Notes under the pieces: generated by a model | The model's input: only the letters and a program-made list of their open reading frames with translations | Told to the model about the DNA's origin: nothing | Database searches by the model: none | Source: Rehmannia glutinosa | Taxonomy: Eukaryota; Streptophyta; Magnoliopsida; Lamiales; Orobanchaceae | Assembly: GCA_016081115.2 (NCBI GenBank) | Contig: JABTTQ020001757.1 | Span: forward strand, 62,027 to 126,026 | Length of the DNA: 64,000 bases | Reading direction: 5' to 3' | Program-made: the position numbers and the translations under genes | Part shown: one piece after another, positions 22,755 to 33,815 of the stretch | How positions within the stretch are numbered: position 1 is the first letter of the stretch | How the letters are laid out: the number at the start of each line of letters is the position of its first letter

Positions 22755-23125
22755 CTTATCGATACCCAATATAATCGTATAAGGGGAATTAGATCTGCAC
22801 ACGAAGTATGAACAAATTCGAAAAACTATACTAATCAAGGATTTTGAAAATTTTACTATGTTTGAACGTGAAGGCATTTTAAAGATGGTGGAAAGTCTTG
22901 ACAACATAGTTAATCCTTTATTAGCACTCGAGTATACAACAAAATAAGCTCGGTAGTCAAAGAATCCATACACGTCAAATTCAATGAAGCCTCTGGTGTT
23001 CAAAGAATCCCAAGTGAACATAGTGATGGTGAAGATGACGCAGAACCAATTATTCCAAGCATCACTTAAAATGACCAACCCTCTTCTTCAACAAATGTTC
23101 AACAAGAAGAAAGAGGTGACACTTC
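22755..23125 (+). pseudogene. copia A remnant: gag piece joined to integrase-RT linker
   Basis: Directly after the gypsy element gag resumes with GIRSAHEVW (22780-22810), matching GIRTAHEVW of element N. After about 100 unassigned bases, 22965-23120 reads VKESIHVKFNEASGVQRIP and continues to the acidic stretch before RT, matching the linker at 62628-63098. Everything between these pieces (rest of gag, protease, integrase) is missing, so A has a large internal deletion here. The piece ends where an LTR of opposite orientation begins. Confidence 0.75.
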
Positions 23126-24377
23126 TGTTAGTACAAGTGGCTAAGAAAATCTAAAGGGGGTGAATGGATTTTCCCGATTTTCTGATTTATGCCCTCTTTT
23201 TCAAATAATAAGATGAAGAAAAGAAAAGTGCAGAAAATTAAATCAACGCTCAAGGATTTACAGTACTTCAACTCACTTAGAGCCTGCGTCCACTACCACC
23301 CTGTATGTCGGAGTTGATTTTGAAAGAAAGAAGTTTTATTAATCGATACCAAACGATTATACCTTCAACTTGAAGAGAAACAAACTCTTCTTAAAACAAC
23401 AACAATGAAGATCACCAAACTCTTTTTACAACCTTGAAGAGCACCAAACTCTTCAACACATAGTGTAATCAACCAAGTGTGTTCTTGCAAAAAGAACACT
23501 CTACAAGTATGTCTTGTTTTGGATGATTTGATCAAAATAGATTACAACTCAAATGAAAGTATACAAATTTGAATGTACAAGTGTAGTCAAGAAAGAAAGC
23601 CTAATAAGCAAAATGTGAAAGTGTAGTGCTTAGGCTATTACAACAAGATATGAAAATGAAAGCTTTAGAATTTGGCTGAGATATTCTTGTTGTGATGTAA
23701 AATTGTGAGTTGTGTTTGATCCTTCAAATTCTTCAACTATTTATATAGAAGATTCAAAATTTGATCTCCAACATTGGCCCCTCCAAATTGAATTTAGTCT
23801 GTAAAAGAAGGATCAAAAGATCTACAAAAATGATTAAGAAAAAATAAAGTGGATCTTGCTGATAAGTGATGCAGCAACGGATAGAATTTGCTGTCAAATA
23901 TCTTATAATGACAGGTCGATATGTTGAAAATTCAAAAGTTTAAACCGTTAGACAAACATTTGACATAGATCGACATAATGGGAGACTGGTCACTGCCTAT
24001 AGCGACCTGTCGCTATACCATAGCGACTGGTTGCTATGGATAGTGATTGTTTGCTTAAGAAACAGACAAGAAACAGAATTTTTTAGAACTTCAGGCATCG
24101 GTCGCCCTACCATAGTGACTGGTCGCCCTCCCCTTCAAAAGTTCTCTGTTTTCAAAAAACTTTGACAATCTTCCATGTACCGATCGCCTTCTATAGTGAT
24201 CGATCGCCCTCAATACAGAGATATGTCCAATTTTTGACAAAAAAAGGTTGAGTAATACTTCATAAACTTAAGATAAAATGTACTTGTAAATATGAAGTAT
24301 TTCTTAATAAAAATATTATTTTGGTTAAAAATCCAATATGTGAAATCATCAAAATCAAAATTAACTTTGTTCTAACA
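23126..24377 (-). repeat. C2-family LTR copy 1
   Basis: Left edge TGTTAGTACAAGTGG, right edge TTCTAACA, followed by AACTTCCCCTTTTTGATGAT, a polypurine tract, so it is the 3' LTR of a minus-strand copia. It is the most diverged copy. Hairpins lie at about 23370-23500 (GAAGAG/CTCTTC twice, GTGTTCTT/AAGAACAC), TATA at about 23740, and an array of GCGACTGGTC-type near-palindromes at 23970-24210. No matching 5' LTR or duplication was found. Confidence 0.85.
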
Positions 24378-24667
24378 AACTTCCCCTTTTTGATGATTTC
24401 AATCAAAAATAATTTTTGAGGGCAAAATTTTAATAAAGAAGTTTTCCTGTCAAAAGTTTGATCTATCCATTGTAGGCAACACTTTTCAAACCAATAATCG
24501 TAAGGCATTTAAAACAAGGCTAAGGAGCAAAAGCTTTTCAAAAAGCTTTTTAAAGCTCTCCCTATCAATATGTCAAGTAAACAAAATGCATTAGGCCAAA
24601 AACTCAAAAGCTTGAAGCTTTTTCAAACATAGCTTTTCAATACAGCTTGAAAGCTAAAAGGCTTAAA

Positions 24668-24841
24668 AGCTCCCCATGTCAATAATAATCATATATCACA
24701 ATTCTCAACATATTCATTATAACAACTTTACTCAACTTATAGCTTAAATCAATAAGCTCCCCCTGTCAATATTAATCATATATCACAATGCTCAACATAT
24801 TCATTATATCAACTTTACTCAACTTATAGCTTAAATCAATA
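24668..24841. repeat. Direct tandem duplication, about 85 bp x 2
   Basis: The unit beginning AAGCTCCCC..GTCAAT and ending TAGCTTAAATCAATA occurs twice in a row with few differences, duplicating one polypurine-like tract. Confidence 0.8.
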
Positions 24842-25098
24842 AGCTATTTGTTTTGCTTATTAACCATCAAGATTACCAAATAAGTACTTTTTCTTATAAG
24901 CTTTTACTCACTACATAGCTAGCTTTTTCTAAGTTTTCTCCCCCCTGAAATCATCAAAAAGAACATTAGTATGAAAGAGATTTAAAGAAGCATCATAAAA
25001 GTATCAAAGAAGCGCATAAAAACGTGCAATAATTCATAAGAAATGAAAGCAACATACAGTTCAAAGGTTTAGAGTTCAAGGACATAAAAATAAGTGAA

Positions 25099-25335
25099 TC
25101 AATCCTCATTCGATGAGAAACAAGTCTTGAGCTTTCCAACAAATTTTTTTAACTTGCTATTTTCCTTTTTAAGCTCATCATAGTCCCTTTTAAGTTTATT
25201 ATAGTCCTTTTGATATTGTTCGCCAAGTCTCGCATCAAAATGATTAGGACTACCATCTCCACTTTGTTCATCGGTGCCGGTAACACCCTCCGGAACACCA
25301 TGAGAACCACCCGCTGCCAAATTTTCAGCTTTCGT
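25099..25335 (-). pseudogene. C-terminal piece of a post-pol (env-like) protein
   Basis: The minus-strand frame reads a low-complexity Gly/Glu/Asp part (VPEGVTGTDEQSGDGSP) followed by a charged heptad-like helix (YNKLKRDYDELKKENSKL) and the stop. The element's 3' LTR follows about 700 bases later, so this is the C terminus of the post-pol protein. The same plan (acidic stretch, then Lys/Glu coiled coil) is seen in element A at 42945-43227. The N terminus is lost to the D LTR insertion, and the upstream 23 residues of the open frame belong to that LTR. Confidence 0.6.
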
Positions 25336-27841
25336 TGTAGGTCCCAAGGGGTGATAAGTAAAGTTTAGAAGGGGTGGATTGAATAAACTTTGCCAACTTT
25401 TCATTTTTAGTCATTTAAGAATTTCAGAGTTGACTCAACTCAGCTAAGTCCTTGGTGGACAGCTAAGTTGGCTTACACAAAGTTACCCACTCAACAGACT
25501 CGACTGAGCTGTTGATAGTATTACTTAGTTGTTTCAGCTAATACTTTAACATAAATGTTGACTTGGTTTTTAACAGCGAAATACTTTCACCCTAAGTTTG
25601 AATAAGTTTTCCAACACTTGTTTTAGCTAGGTTATTATCAGTCGACTTAGCAAATTAACAATCAGCAGATATAAAATAATGCAAGAATGTAAGTATGCTG
25701 AAAGTAAAAAGACATAAGCAATTATAGTGGTTCGAGGATGGGGTAATTCCTCTAATCAACTGTTCTCCAACCCCTGGAAGAATCCACTAATGTAACTTGA
25801 CTTGGTTACAAAATGGTACCAGTCCGAGTCAACTTTGATCACACATCTAGCTGTTCATGGGACTCAACTTCTTCAAAAGACGGCTGCCCTGCTACTTCAG
25901 CTTCCTTCAAACCTTTGGACTTGATCACTTAGCCCTCCAACAGGTCCAAAGCTCTGGTTCGATCTGGAACCTTACTACACCTTCTTCAACCTTGGAGAGT
26001 AGACCCATTGTTCTTGAAACAAGATTTTTCCTCTTCAACAAATGAAGTTGTCTTTCCTTCACCGAGTGTGTTGGATCGATTTTCTTCGAGTTTAGGCTTG
26101 AGGATATTCTTTGAATACTTGAGAGATATTGTTTTGCAGGTTATTTGCTTGAATGCTTACGTGCTTATATTCTTAGTAACCTTCTCTCAAATGAAATCTT
26201 AAGCCTTTTATAGTGGTAGTTCAAAAATGTATCCGTTGAAGGATAGATGCATTTTCAAACTCCACTTCTTTGTCGTCGTTGGCTTGTCTTTTCTTGATCT
26301 GCAACAACTCATGGTGACATATCCTCGTTTTAATGAGTATGCATCTTTTCAGGTCCTGACACACGCTCAGTGGTTCCCATTGGTTCACTCCATTTGCACG
26401 CTTCTGGGATGAGTACTTTTACACATGGCAGTATGGATGTATTACTATAATAAGTAATATTCTTGACTTTTGTGCAACGGATCCATCACAGCCGACTTTG
26501 ACTTGACAGCTGATTTACCCCTTTGTCTTGGGTCAACTCCAATATTTTAGGAACTATTTAACTGTCTTTCTGCTGACAAAAACAACCTTCTAACTAGGGT
26601 TGTCCACGGGACTTGGAGATTACCGAAACCGAACCGATATCCGGACCGAAAAATCTCCAAACCGAAAATATTCATTGACTTTTTGACTTTCCCCGAACCA
26701 TACCGTACCGAAAATATTTATGGCACGATTCTGGAGATTTTTCAAATACCCGTACCGAGAACCGTACCGAACCACTCCGAATCGAGGACCCGAAGTTAGA
26801 ACCGATTTTAAATTTTTTATATTAATACATATACATTATTTCTATGTTGTTTTTATTTTAATATTTAATTCACTACACACTATTTGAAATTAATTTGAAT
26901 ATAAAGCATATTTCTAAAAAAACCATAGTACTGAAACTATTATGAATCTTAAAAAACTTTGATATTAATAGTAGAGTAAATCATTTGAAATTGAAATTAG
27001 TTAAATGATTATTAAATTGCACTTAAAACAGAAACAAGTAATCGTACCATATTATAACAATATAAAAAATATCATATTTTAATTTTTTTACCACATCACA
27101 TAAATTATAAATATAATTTTATTGATTATGTTAAGTATAAGACATTGAGATTATAAATTTATACAAGTTATTATTCATGTTAATTTATAAAAAATATTAG
27201 ATAGTTATATTTGTTCTATGTCAATAGAAGTACAATTGCCAAAGTAATAGACTATTATTGTATTATAGAAGTTATTAGGTTTAGAATTTTGGATTGTGTT
27301 ACCTATTATAATTTTAGTTTTTATTTTGAGACTACGCTAAAAAGAGACTAGAACTCTAGAAGTAAATCCGTTTGGTGATTTTTATATTGATTTTCTTTTT
27401 TTTTCCAAATTGGTATGTTTTATTTATGACTAATCTCCGTCCCGAACCGAACTGTACCGTCCTGTCCCATTAGAACCGAATCTCCGTCCCGAACCGTTCC
27501 GAACTTTTGGTACAGGTTCGGGATGGAGATTTTTTTCTATGGTTCGGTTCTGGAGATTTATTTTAAGAATCTCCAAACTTCGGGACGGTTCTGGAGATTT
27601 TCAAATCTCCGAACCGTCCCGTGCCGTGCACACCCCTACTTCTAACCACTTGACTGATACTTCTCTGTACTTCACTCAGCTGCCTCACAGTTGGGTCTTC
27701 TCTTCAATCTCAGTTGAGTCCTGTAATCTTCAACTTGGCTGCCTTTGACTCAGCTCATAGAACCCTATCTATTGCAAGTTGATTTATAGTTGAATTGGGG
27801 TGTCAACTTTCTAATCTAAGTTTTACATAGTATCATCAAAA
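25336..27841 (-). repeat. D-family LTR (C1-related), interrupted by a hAT element
   Basis: Starts TGTAGGTCCCAAGGGGTG like C1 and ends near AGTATCATCAAAAAG, lacking the last 15-20 bases of the LTR. TATA-like CCTTTTATA lies near 26205. About 1.46 kb remain when the hAT element (26595-27638) is removed. It is an inverted copy of 28512-29985. No internal sequence of its own is visible, so it looks like a truncated solo LTR. Confidence 0.8.
26595..27638. mobile_element. hAT-type non-autonomous element 1
   Basis: 1044 bp with imperfect terminal inverted repeats (TAGGGTTGTCCACGGG at the left; TAGGGGTGTGCACGGC on the other strand at the right) and perfect 8-bp duplications CTTCTAAC at 26587-26594 and 27639-27646. 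Both ends carry many copies of GAACCGTACC/GGAGATTT-like subterminal repeats. No transposase frame. 8-bp duplications and TAGGGGTG ends are typical of plant hAT elements. Confidence 0.88.
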
Positions 27842-28511
27842 AGAGTTAAATCAATTTGAAAGAAATGAAGTTTGGGAACTTGTGCCTCTTCCTCCATCCC
27901 ACACTATTATTGGAACAAAAAGGGTATTTTGGAACAAGTTGGACGATCAAGGCAATATCATTCGAAATAAAGCAAGGTTAGTAGCACAAGGTTATTGTCA
28001 AGAAGAAAGTATTGATTTGATGAAACTTTTACACCGTAGAACGTTTAGAAGCTATTCGTTTATTACTTGCATATTCTAGTTTCAAAAACTTTAAACTTTA
28101 CCAAATGAATGCCAAATCTGCTTTTTTAAATAGTTGTATTCAAGAAGAAGTTTATGTCAAACAACCTTTGGGGTTTGAAAAATTTTCAAGACCAAATAAT
28201 GTTTATAAACTTAAAAATACTTTATATGGTCTCAAATAAGCACCCCGAGCATGGTATGATAGACTAAATTATTTTCTTTTAGAAAATAATTTTACAAGAG
28301 GTAAAGTTGATACCAGTCCTTTTGTTTTTGAAAATGGACAAGATAGCATTCTAGTTCAAATATATATTGATGATATTATGTTTGGTGCTAATAATGGATC
28401 TTTGTGCAAGAATTTTTCTAAGCTTATGCAAGGTGAATTTGAAATGAGTAAAGATGGGAGAACTCAACTTCTTTCTTGGACTCCAAATAAAACAATGTAA
28501 GCAAAGATATA
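27842..28511 (+). pseudogene. copia A reverse transcriptase, middle part
   Basis: Reads LNQFERNEVWELVPLPPSH, TIIGTKRVFWNKLDDQGNI, RNKARLVAQGYCQEE, then shifted frames with NFKLYQMNAKSAFLNS, the GFEKFSRPNNVYKLK block and the catalytic VQIYIDDIMFGANN near 28355-28385, then LCKNFSKLMQGEFEMS. The usual DVKSAFLNG reads NAKSAFLNS. A stop replaces Q before APRAWYDRL. It has the domain order of the B and G elements but on the plus strand, so it belongs to A. Confidence 0.88.
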
Positions 28512-29985
28512 TGTTGGAATGTATACATTTTGATGATACCATGTAAAACATAGATTAGGAAATTGGCACTCCAATTCAAATGTAATTCAACTTGTAATAG
28601 ATAGGGTTCTATGAGTTGAGTCAAAGGTAGCCAAGTTGAACATTACAAGACTCGACTAAAGATTGAAGAAGAAGACCCAATTGTGTGGCAGCTGAGTGAA
28701 GTGATGTGAAGGATCTGTCAAGTGACAGAAAAGCTGTCTCAGACAGCTTACTGACAACAAAGTCATTCCAAAATGATTGGAATCGACTGTCAAATGGGTA
28801 TGCAACAGACAAGACTCAAGAAATCTGAAAGAGATCCGTTATCAAGCAAAGTCAAAGTTTTGCTGGAGATAGGCATGTGTCAGACTGCCAGCAATAAAGT
28901 TATTTTGCTGAAAGAGTGCAAAAAGCAAGGAACTAATGGGATGCACCTGGAATTCTGCAGAGGCTAAGGAGAGACTGTAGAGCATTCAATTCAAGGTACG
29001 GTCTCCATCAATGCTGCAAGACAAGACAAGCCAACAACCTACAAAGTGTAGTTTGAAAAATATGTATATCTCTTCAACGGACATATTTTCAAATGTGCAC
29101 TAATAAAAGGCTGGGGAGTCATTTGAGAGAAGGTAACAAACGGACACATACTATCAAGCATTCAAGCAAATAACCTGCAAAATATCTCTCAAGCTTTCAT
29201 AGAACACCCTCAAACTTAAACTCGAAGGAAATCGATCTAACACACTCAGTGAAGGAAAGATAACTTCATCAGTTGAAGAGAAAACCTTGTTATCAAGAAC
29301 AAGGGGTCTACTCTCAAAGGTTGAATGAGGTGTAGTAAGGTTCCAGATCAAACCAGAGCTTTGAACCTGTTGGAGGGCTAAGTGATCAAGTCCAAAGGTT
29401 TGAAGGAAACTGGAGTAGCAGGGCAGCCGTCTTGTGAAGAAACTGAGTCCCAAGAGTAGCTAGCTGTGTGATCAAAGATGACTCGGACTGATAACCATTT
29501 TGTAACCAAGTCAAGTTACTTAGTGGATTTCTCTAGGGGCTGGAGAACAGTGGATTAGAGGAATTACCACATCCTCGAACCACTATAATTGCTTGTGTCC
29601 ATTTACTTTCAGCACACTTACCTTCTTGCATTATCTTTATATGTGCTGATAGTTAAAATTGCTTAAGTCTACTGATAATAACCTTGCTAAAACAAGTGTT
29701 GAAAAATGTATTCAAAAACTAAGGGTGAAATTCTTCCGCTGTTAAAAACAAAGTCAACTGCTCTTATAATGTTAGCTGAAAATAGTTAAGTTATACTATC
29801 AACAGCTCAGTCGAGTCTGTTGAGTGGGTAACTTTACTGTGTAAGCCAACTTAACTGTCCCCTAAGAACTAAGCTGACTTGAGTCAACTCTGAAAATCTT
29901 AATAGGACTAAAATACAAAAGTTGGTAAAGTTTATTCAACCCCTCCCCCTTTCTAAAGTTTATTCAACTCCCTCCCCCTTTCTTA
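28512..29985 (+). repeat. D-family LTR, inverted copy
   Basis: Starts TGTTGGAATGTATACATTTTG, interrupting the A RT reading; reverse-complement similarity to 25336-27841 runs the whole length without the hAT element. The far end is modified: the CCTCCCCCTTTCT segment occurs twice (29940-29990) and the expected ...CCTTGGGACCTACA end is missing. The A sequence resumes with KKFGLEEER. Confidence 0.8.
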
Positions 29986-30014
29986 AGAAATTTGGACTTG
30001 AAGAAGAAAGAACT
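29986..30014 (+). pseudogene. copia A RT, ten-codon island
   Basis: AAGAAATTTGGACTTGAAG and the next bases code KKFGLEEERT, the segment that follows the polymerase core in the other elements. It lies between the D LTR and the insertion at 30015. GAACT (30010-30014) pairs with GAACC (39987-39991) as a near-perfect target duplication, after which RT resumes with ATPMTRN. Confidence 0.75.
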
Positions 30015-30859
30015 TGTAACAACCCTAATTTATTTAATTTCTTAATGATAATATTTAATTATTTTGTTAAATTATTCTAGATTTTATAATGAAGTTATTT
30101 TATTAGTTTTATAAAATACTTTGGGCCCTATTTTGATTAGAGTATTAATTAGGCCCATATTGTTAGTAAGTTGGGTATAAGCCCATATATGCTAAACCTA
30201 GCCCAATTAGAAGTAGGTTAAAACACAAATATAAGACACGTAAAACACACACATTGAGAACACACAGAATAGACGCCTAAGAGAGAACAGAATCGGCCAG
30301 AGGGAGAAAAGTAAGAGAGGATTGATCCGAAAGAGGCCTGAAAAAGATTTTACTACCCCTAAATTGATCAGGCAAGTAATCTTCATAGTTTCACATAGAA
30401 CAGGATGAAGCTATTGTTATTAATTTAAGTCTGTTTCAAGATTTGACGCCTTTTTATATTGGACTGCTAGAATTGTCGCTTCTTTTAATATCTGATTGTG
30501 TAGTTTGTTTCTTAATCTGTATATGAACTTGTGTGTTTCCTAAATACCCACACGTTTTATAACAATTATAACTGTTGTGATGAACTCGTGTGGTCCGTCG
30601 AAGCCGTGCGTAAGTTATTAAATCCAGGCCTTATTTAGTCAATATAGTCACATGTGTAACTATTAGTTTTATGTAATATTTTAAATACCAAGTCAGATTA
30701 TAAAACCATTAGAAGAACAATGGACATGGGAATTGAGATGGTTGCAGACATGATGATAAGTCAGTGGAGGTAATTAATAGTTTTTATAAGAGTCATACGT
30801 GTCATGCTCTAGGAAAACCTGATCTTTCATGGTTAATTCACTTTTTCAATGAGTAGAAT

Positions 30860-31489
30860 TCCACCCGTGAAATGCACGGACAATATATCAAAAAAAAATA
30901 TTGATTTTTGAATCTTTTATTTCAATAAACAACTAAAAGATTAGACAAAAATCTGATCTTTTAATATATTATAAAACAATCATGAGAATCTTTAACGTTA
31001 GTCAAATTAATGAATGTAACACACATGGGATTATAAATAATAAAAAATATGGACAAAAATAATTTCCCATAATACATAATTATGTGTTGTTCTCTGGAAA
31101 ATAACATATTATTTATCTATGATTTTCACACACACAATTATAAATAAAAAATATCAAATCATTTGTGATATTAGATAGAGGAGAAACTAACGTCGGATAC
31201 TGTAGAAAATCAGTATTTCAATTCAAAAAACATATCAAAATAAAGATAAATTAATTTTCTAAAAGAAAATAAAAATAAATCTAACATCTTAACAATTGAA
31301 AATTACATTATAAAAACATGGATATATTTTTATTATAAATAGATTATTATTATTATAAAATCTTAATTGATTATAGTTAAGTAACATTCAATAATAATAA
31401 CATGTTTTTTATTAAACATTTTACATCGTTAATGAAATACACCAAATTAAAGCTCAACAACAACTTATTAAAATATTCAGACAAATAAA
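30860..31489. other. AT-rich stretch without recognised feature
   Basis: No frame or repeat recognised. A CCCGTGAAATGCACGG near-palindrome at about 30867-30882 is reminiscent of sequences found in plant repeats and may mark an insertion junction, but I could not define ends. Confidence 0.4.
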
Positions 31490-31497
31490 AGCACATT

Positions 31498-32171
31498 TAG
31501 GGATGGCAATGGGGCGGGTCAAAACCCCCCGCATTAAACCCGTCCCGATGGGGCGGGTCTGGGACCGGATAAATGGGTCCCGGGCGGGTCTCGGGTCCAA
31601 GGTTACAAAACCCGCCGGGTCGGGGCGGGTCCCGGTCCTATAGGACCGGGACCCGTCCCGCATGTTAATTTTTATTAAATTTTTAAATATATATTAAAAT
31701 ATTTTTGCATTATTTACTTTAAAATTTGAGTGTTATATGTTTAAAAATATTAGTTGAGTTCTAATATAATATTATTTACTTTTAAAGTTTAATTTACTAA
31801 TATAATGTCTTGTAATATTCTACTTTGAATATTTATTTTAAGTATTAGTTGAGTACTATGTAGTATAATAGTATTTGTTTTTAAAAAAAAATCTTAATAG
31901 TAGCCAATTCTAAAAAAATAGTTATAATAAGTTCCATAATTATATTTATTTATTTTTTAATCTATTGGCATTTGATCACTTTTGAAAAATTGGCCATAAA
32001 TAGAAAAATATAAATTGTTATAAATTAAAAAATATATTTGGCGGGTCTAGCGGGTCTAGACCCGCCTCGGCGGGTTTTGAGGCGGGGCGGGGTGGGGCGG
32101 GTCCCGGGTCTTACTTCTCCTTGGCGGGGCGGGTCCCGGGTTTGGCCAAACTCGCCCCGTTGCCATCCCTA
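31498..32171. mobile_element. hAT-type non-autonomous element 2
   Basis: 674 bp; terminal inverted repeats TAGGGATGGCAATGGGG and CCCGTTGCCATCCCTA; perfect 8-bp duplications AGCACATT at 31490-31497 and 32172-32179. Both subterminal regions are packed with GGCGGGTC/GACCCGCC repeats, while the centre is AT-rich. No transposase frame. Confidence 0.9.
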
Positions 32172-32179
32172 AGCACATT

Positions 32180-32996
32180 CATTATTGAATCTGAAATTAC
32201 AATACAATGTAACCCAAATTCCGGCCCATTGATTGAAGCTAAAAATTGATAAAAAAAAGGTGGAAGCCCTAAACACACAAACAATACACCAGCTGCTTTT
32301 TTTTTTTTTTTTGTCAAAACAAAAAACTTTTATTTTTCTCTCTTCCCCAAATCAGCAGTGATCTCTCGTCTCTAATTCTCAGAAAGCACACACGCACAAA
32401 TACACGAAACATTAGAGTTTTTTTTCTTCTTGAAAATATATATTTTGACGAAATAAAACACGCCATTTTTTGATTAGTTTTGTTTTCATTTTATTTGTTC
32501 GATTTGAAACCTAAAATCTATCCAGATCTAGTCTTTTTGGTAATAGATCTGAAAACATTTAAGATTTAGGATTTTTATGTGACAAAAAATTTAGATTTTA
32601 GAGTTTTAGGTGTTTTCCCGAAAAAAACATCAGATCGGTTGTGTATTTCGGTATTTATAGTATTTTGGAAAATTTTCTAACGAATCAGGTTTTATTTAGA
32701 TTTTAGGGTATTTTCTGGAAAAGAAAATCGAATATATAAATTTTCTAGTAGTTCTGTTTTTATTTTAATAATTTTAAGGTGTTTTTTGGATAAAAATTCG
32801 AATATATACACGCACATTTCTAACAGATCTGTTTTATTTTGGTTTTTAGAGCATTTTCAAAAATGAAAATTTTGGCTCTATAGTTTTTTCTCTTCAATAT
32901 TTTTATATGTTTGTGTAATTTTTATACATTCTTTTTCACTCAATTGAGTTTAAAACCCAGTTTAATTTAATATGTGCCTAATATGATATATTTACG
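32180..32996 (+). other. Promoter or 5' UTR-like sequence
   Basis: A pyrimidine-rich stretch with CTCTCTTCCCC and TCTCTCGTCTCTAATTCTC near 32335-32385, followed by CACACACGCACAAATACACG, resembles plant 5' leaders. The T-rich sequence after it, with repeated GATTTTAGGGT/TTTTAGG words and AGATCTG motifs, resembles a first intron or more leader. No protein frame seen. Confidence 0.35.
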
Positions 32997-33815
32997 ATGT
33001 TTCCTGGTAAGATATACTCAATCTTTTTAAATATGAGCATCCAACTTATACATAGGGGTGTCAATTTGGGTTGGGTCCGGGTTCGTGGGTCCGGGTTCGC
33101 ATGTTCGCGTGTCGAAACAACCGACCCGGACCCACATTTAATTATTCGTGTCAGAATCTTGAACCCGGACCGACCTACTTATTTCACAGGTAACCCGGAC
33201 CCGACCCACTTAACCCGTTTAATAAAATTATTTTAATATATATTTAATATTTTTAACTGAATAAATTTATTTTTTTAAGAATCATACACTATTCGATCAA
33301 TACAATTCACAACATACAAAAAGAAATGACATAATTGCATAAATAACATAACATACTAATCATATTTTGAGGATAATATTCAAAAAGATATGCATAATAA
33401 TAACAAATACATAATGAATGAGGTTTTATCATTTGAGTTTTAAAGATATTTTTGTTTGTTGTTTTTTTCTTACAATTAATTATTTACTTAATTTATTTTA
33501 AAAAATTTACAAACGGGTTAGACGGGTTAAACGGGTCATAGTAGGTTGACCCGGACCCGACCTGTTTAATTGGCAGGTTAGTCGGGTCCGACCCAATTTC
33601 GACCCGGACCCACAAAGCCTGGACCCATACCCATTAATTTCGTGTTAGGTTCGTGTCGTGTTTGCGTGTCGGGTCCTAAATTGACACCCCTACTTATACA
33701 TATCTGAATTTATTCATTCAAAAGTAATTATTTAACAGTTTTTATATTTTCTATTCCAGCTAAAGATAAATGGGGACGAAATACTGGACACAAAGCCCTT
33801 TGGACTGATAAAAAG
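32997..33815 (+). pseudogene. Possible two-exon start of a captured host gene
   Basis: An ATG at 32997 gives M-F-P plus one base, then a good donor GTAAG at 33007. A polypyrimidine tract and acceptor TTCTATTCCAG end at 33759. The next exon (33760-33815) continues in frame as AKDKWGRNTGHKALW to TDKK and stops at a donor GTAATT. The predicted intron holds hAT element 3. I do not recognise the protein. A further acceptor at 35631 exists, but the frame after it closes within about 11 codons. The call rests on splice signals and one short frame, so it may be chance. Confidence 0.3.
33053..33692. mobile_element. hAT-type non-autonomous element 3
   Basis: 640 bp; terminal inverted repeats TAGGGGTGTCAATTTGGGT and, inverted, CTAAATTGACACCCCTA; perfect 8-bp duplications CTTATACA at 33045-33052 and 33693-33700. 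Subterminal regions are rich in GACCCGG/CCGGGTC repeats; centre AT-rich; no transposase. Confidence 0.92.

Larger units (their letters stand above)
24378..25335 (-). mobile_element. 3' internal region of the copia carrying LTR copy 1
   Basis: Begins with the polypurine tract next to the LTR and holds further C-rich tracts (AAGCTCCCCATGTCAAT, AAGCTCCCCCTGTCAAT, TTCTCCCCCCTGAAATCATC). Several tracts of this kind upstream of the 3' LTR are described for Sireviruses. AAGCTTTT words are abundant. The right side is cut by the D-family LTR at 25336; the rest of this element is absent. Confidence 0.75.

Noticed and set aside
29154..29453. 99-residue frame also found at 25857-26045
   Set aside because: Both are frames within the two inverted D LTR copies; the similarity reflects the shared LTR, not a protein.
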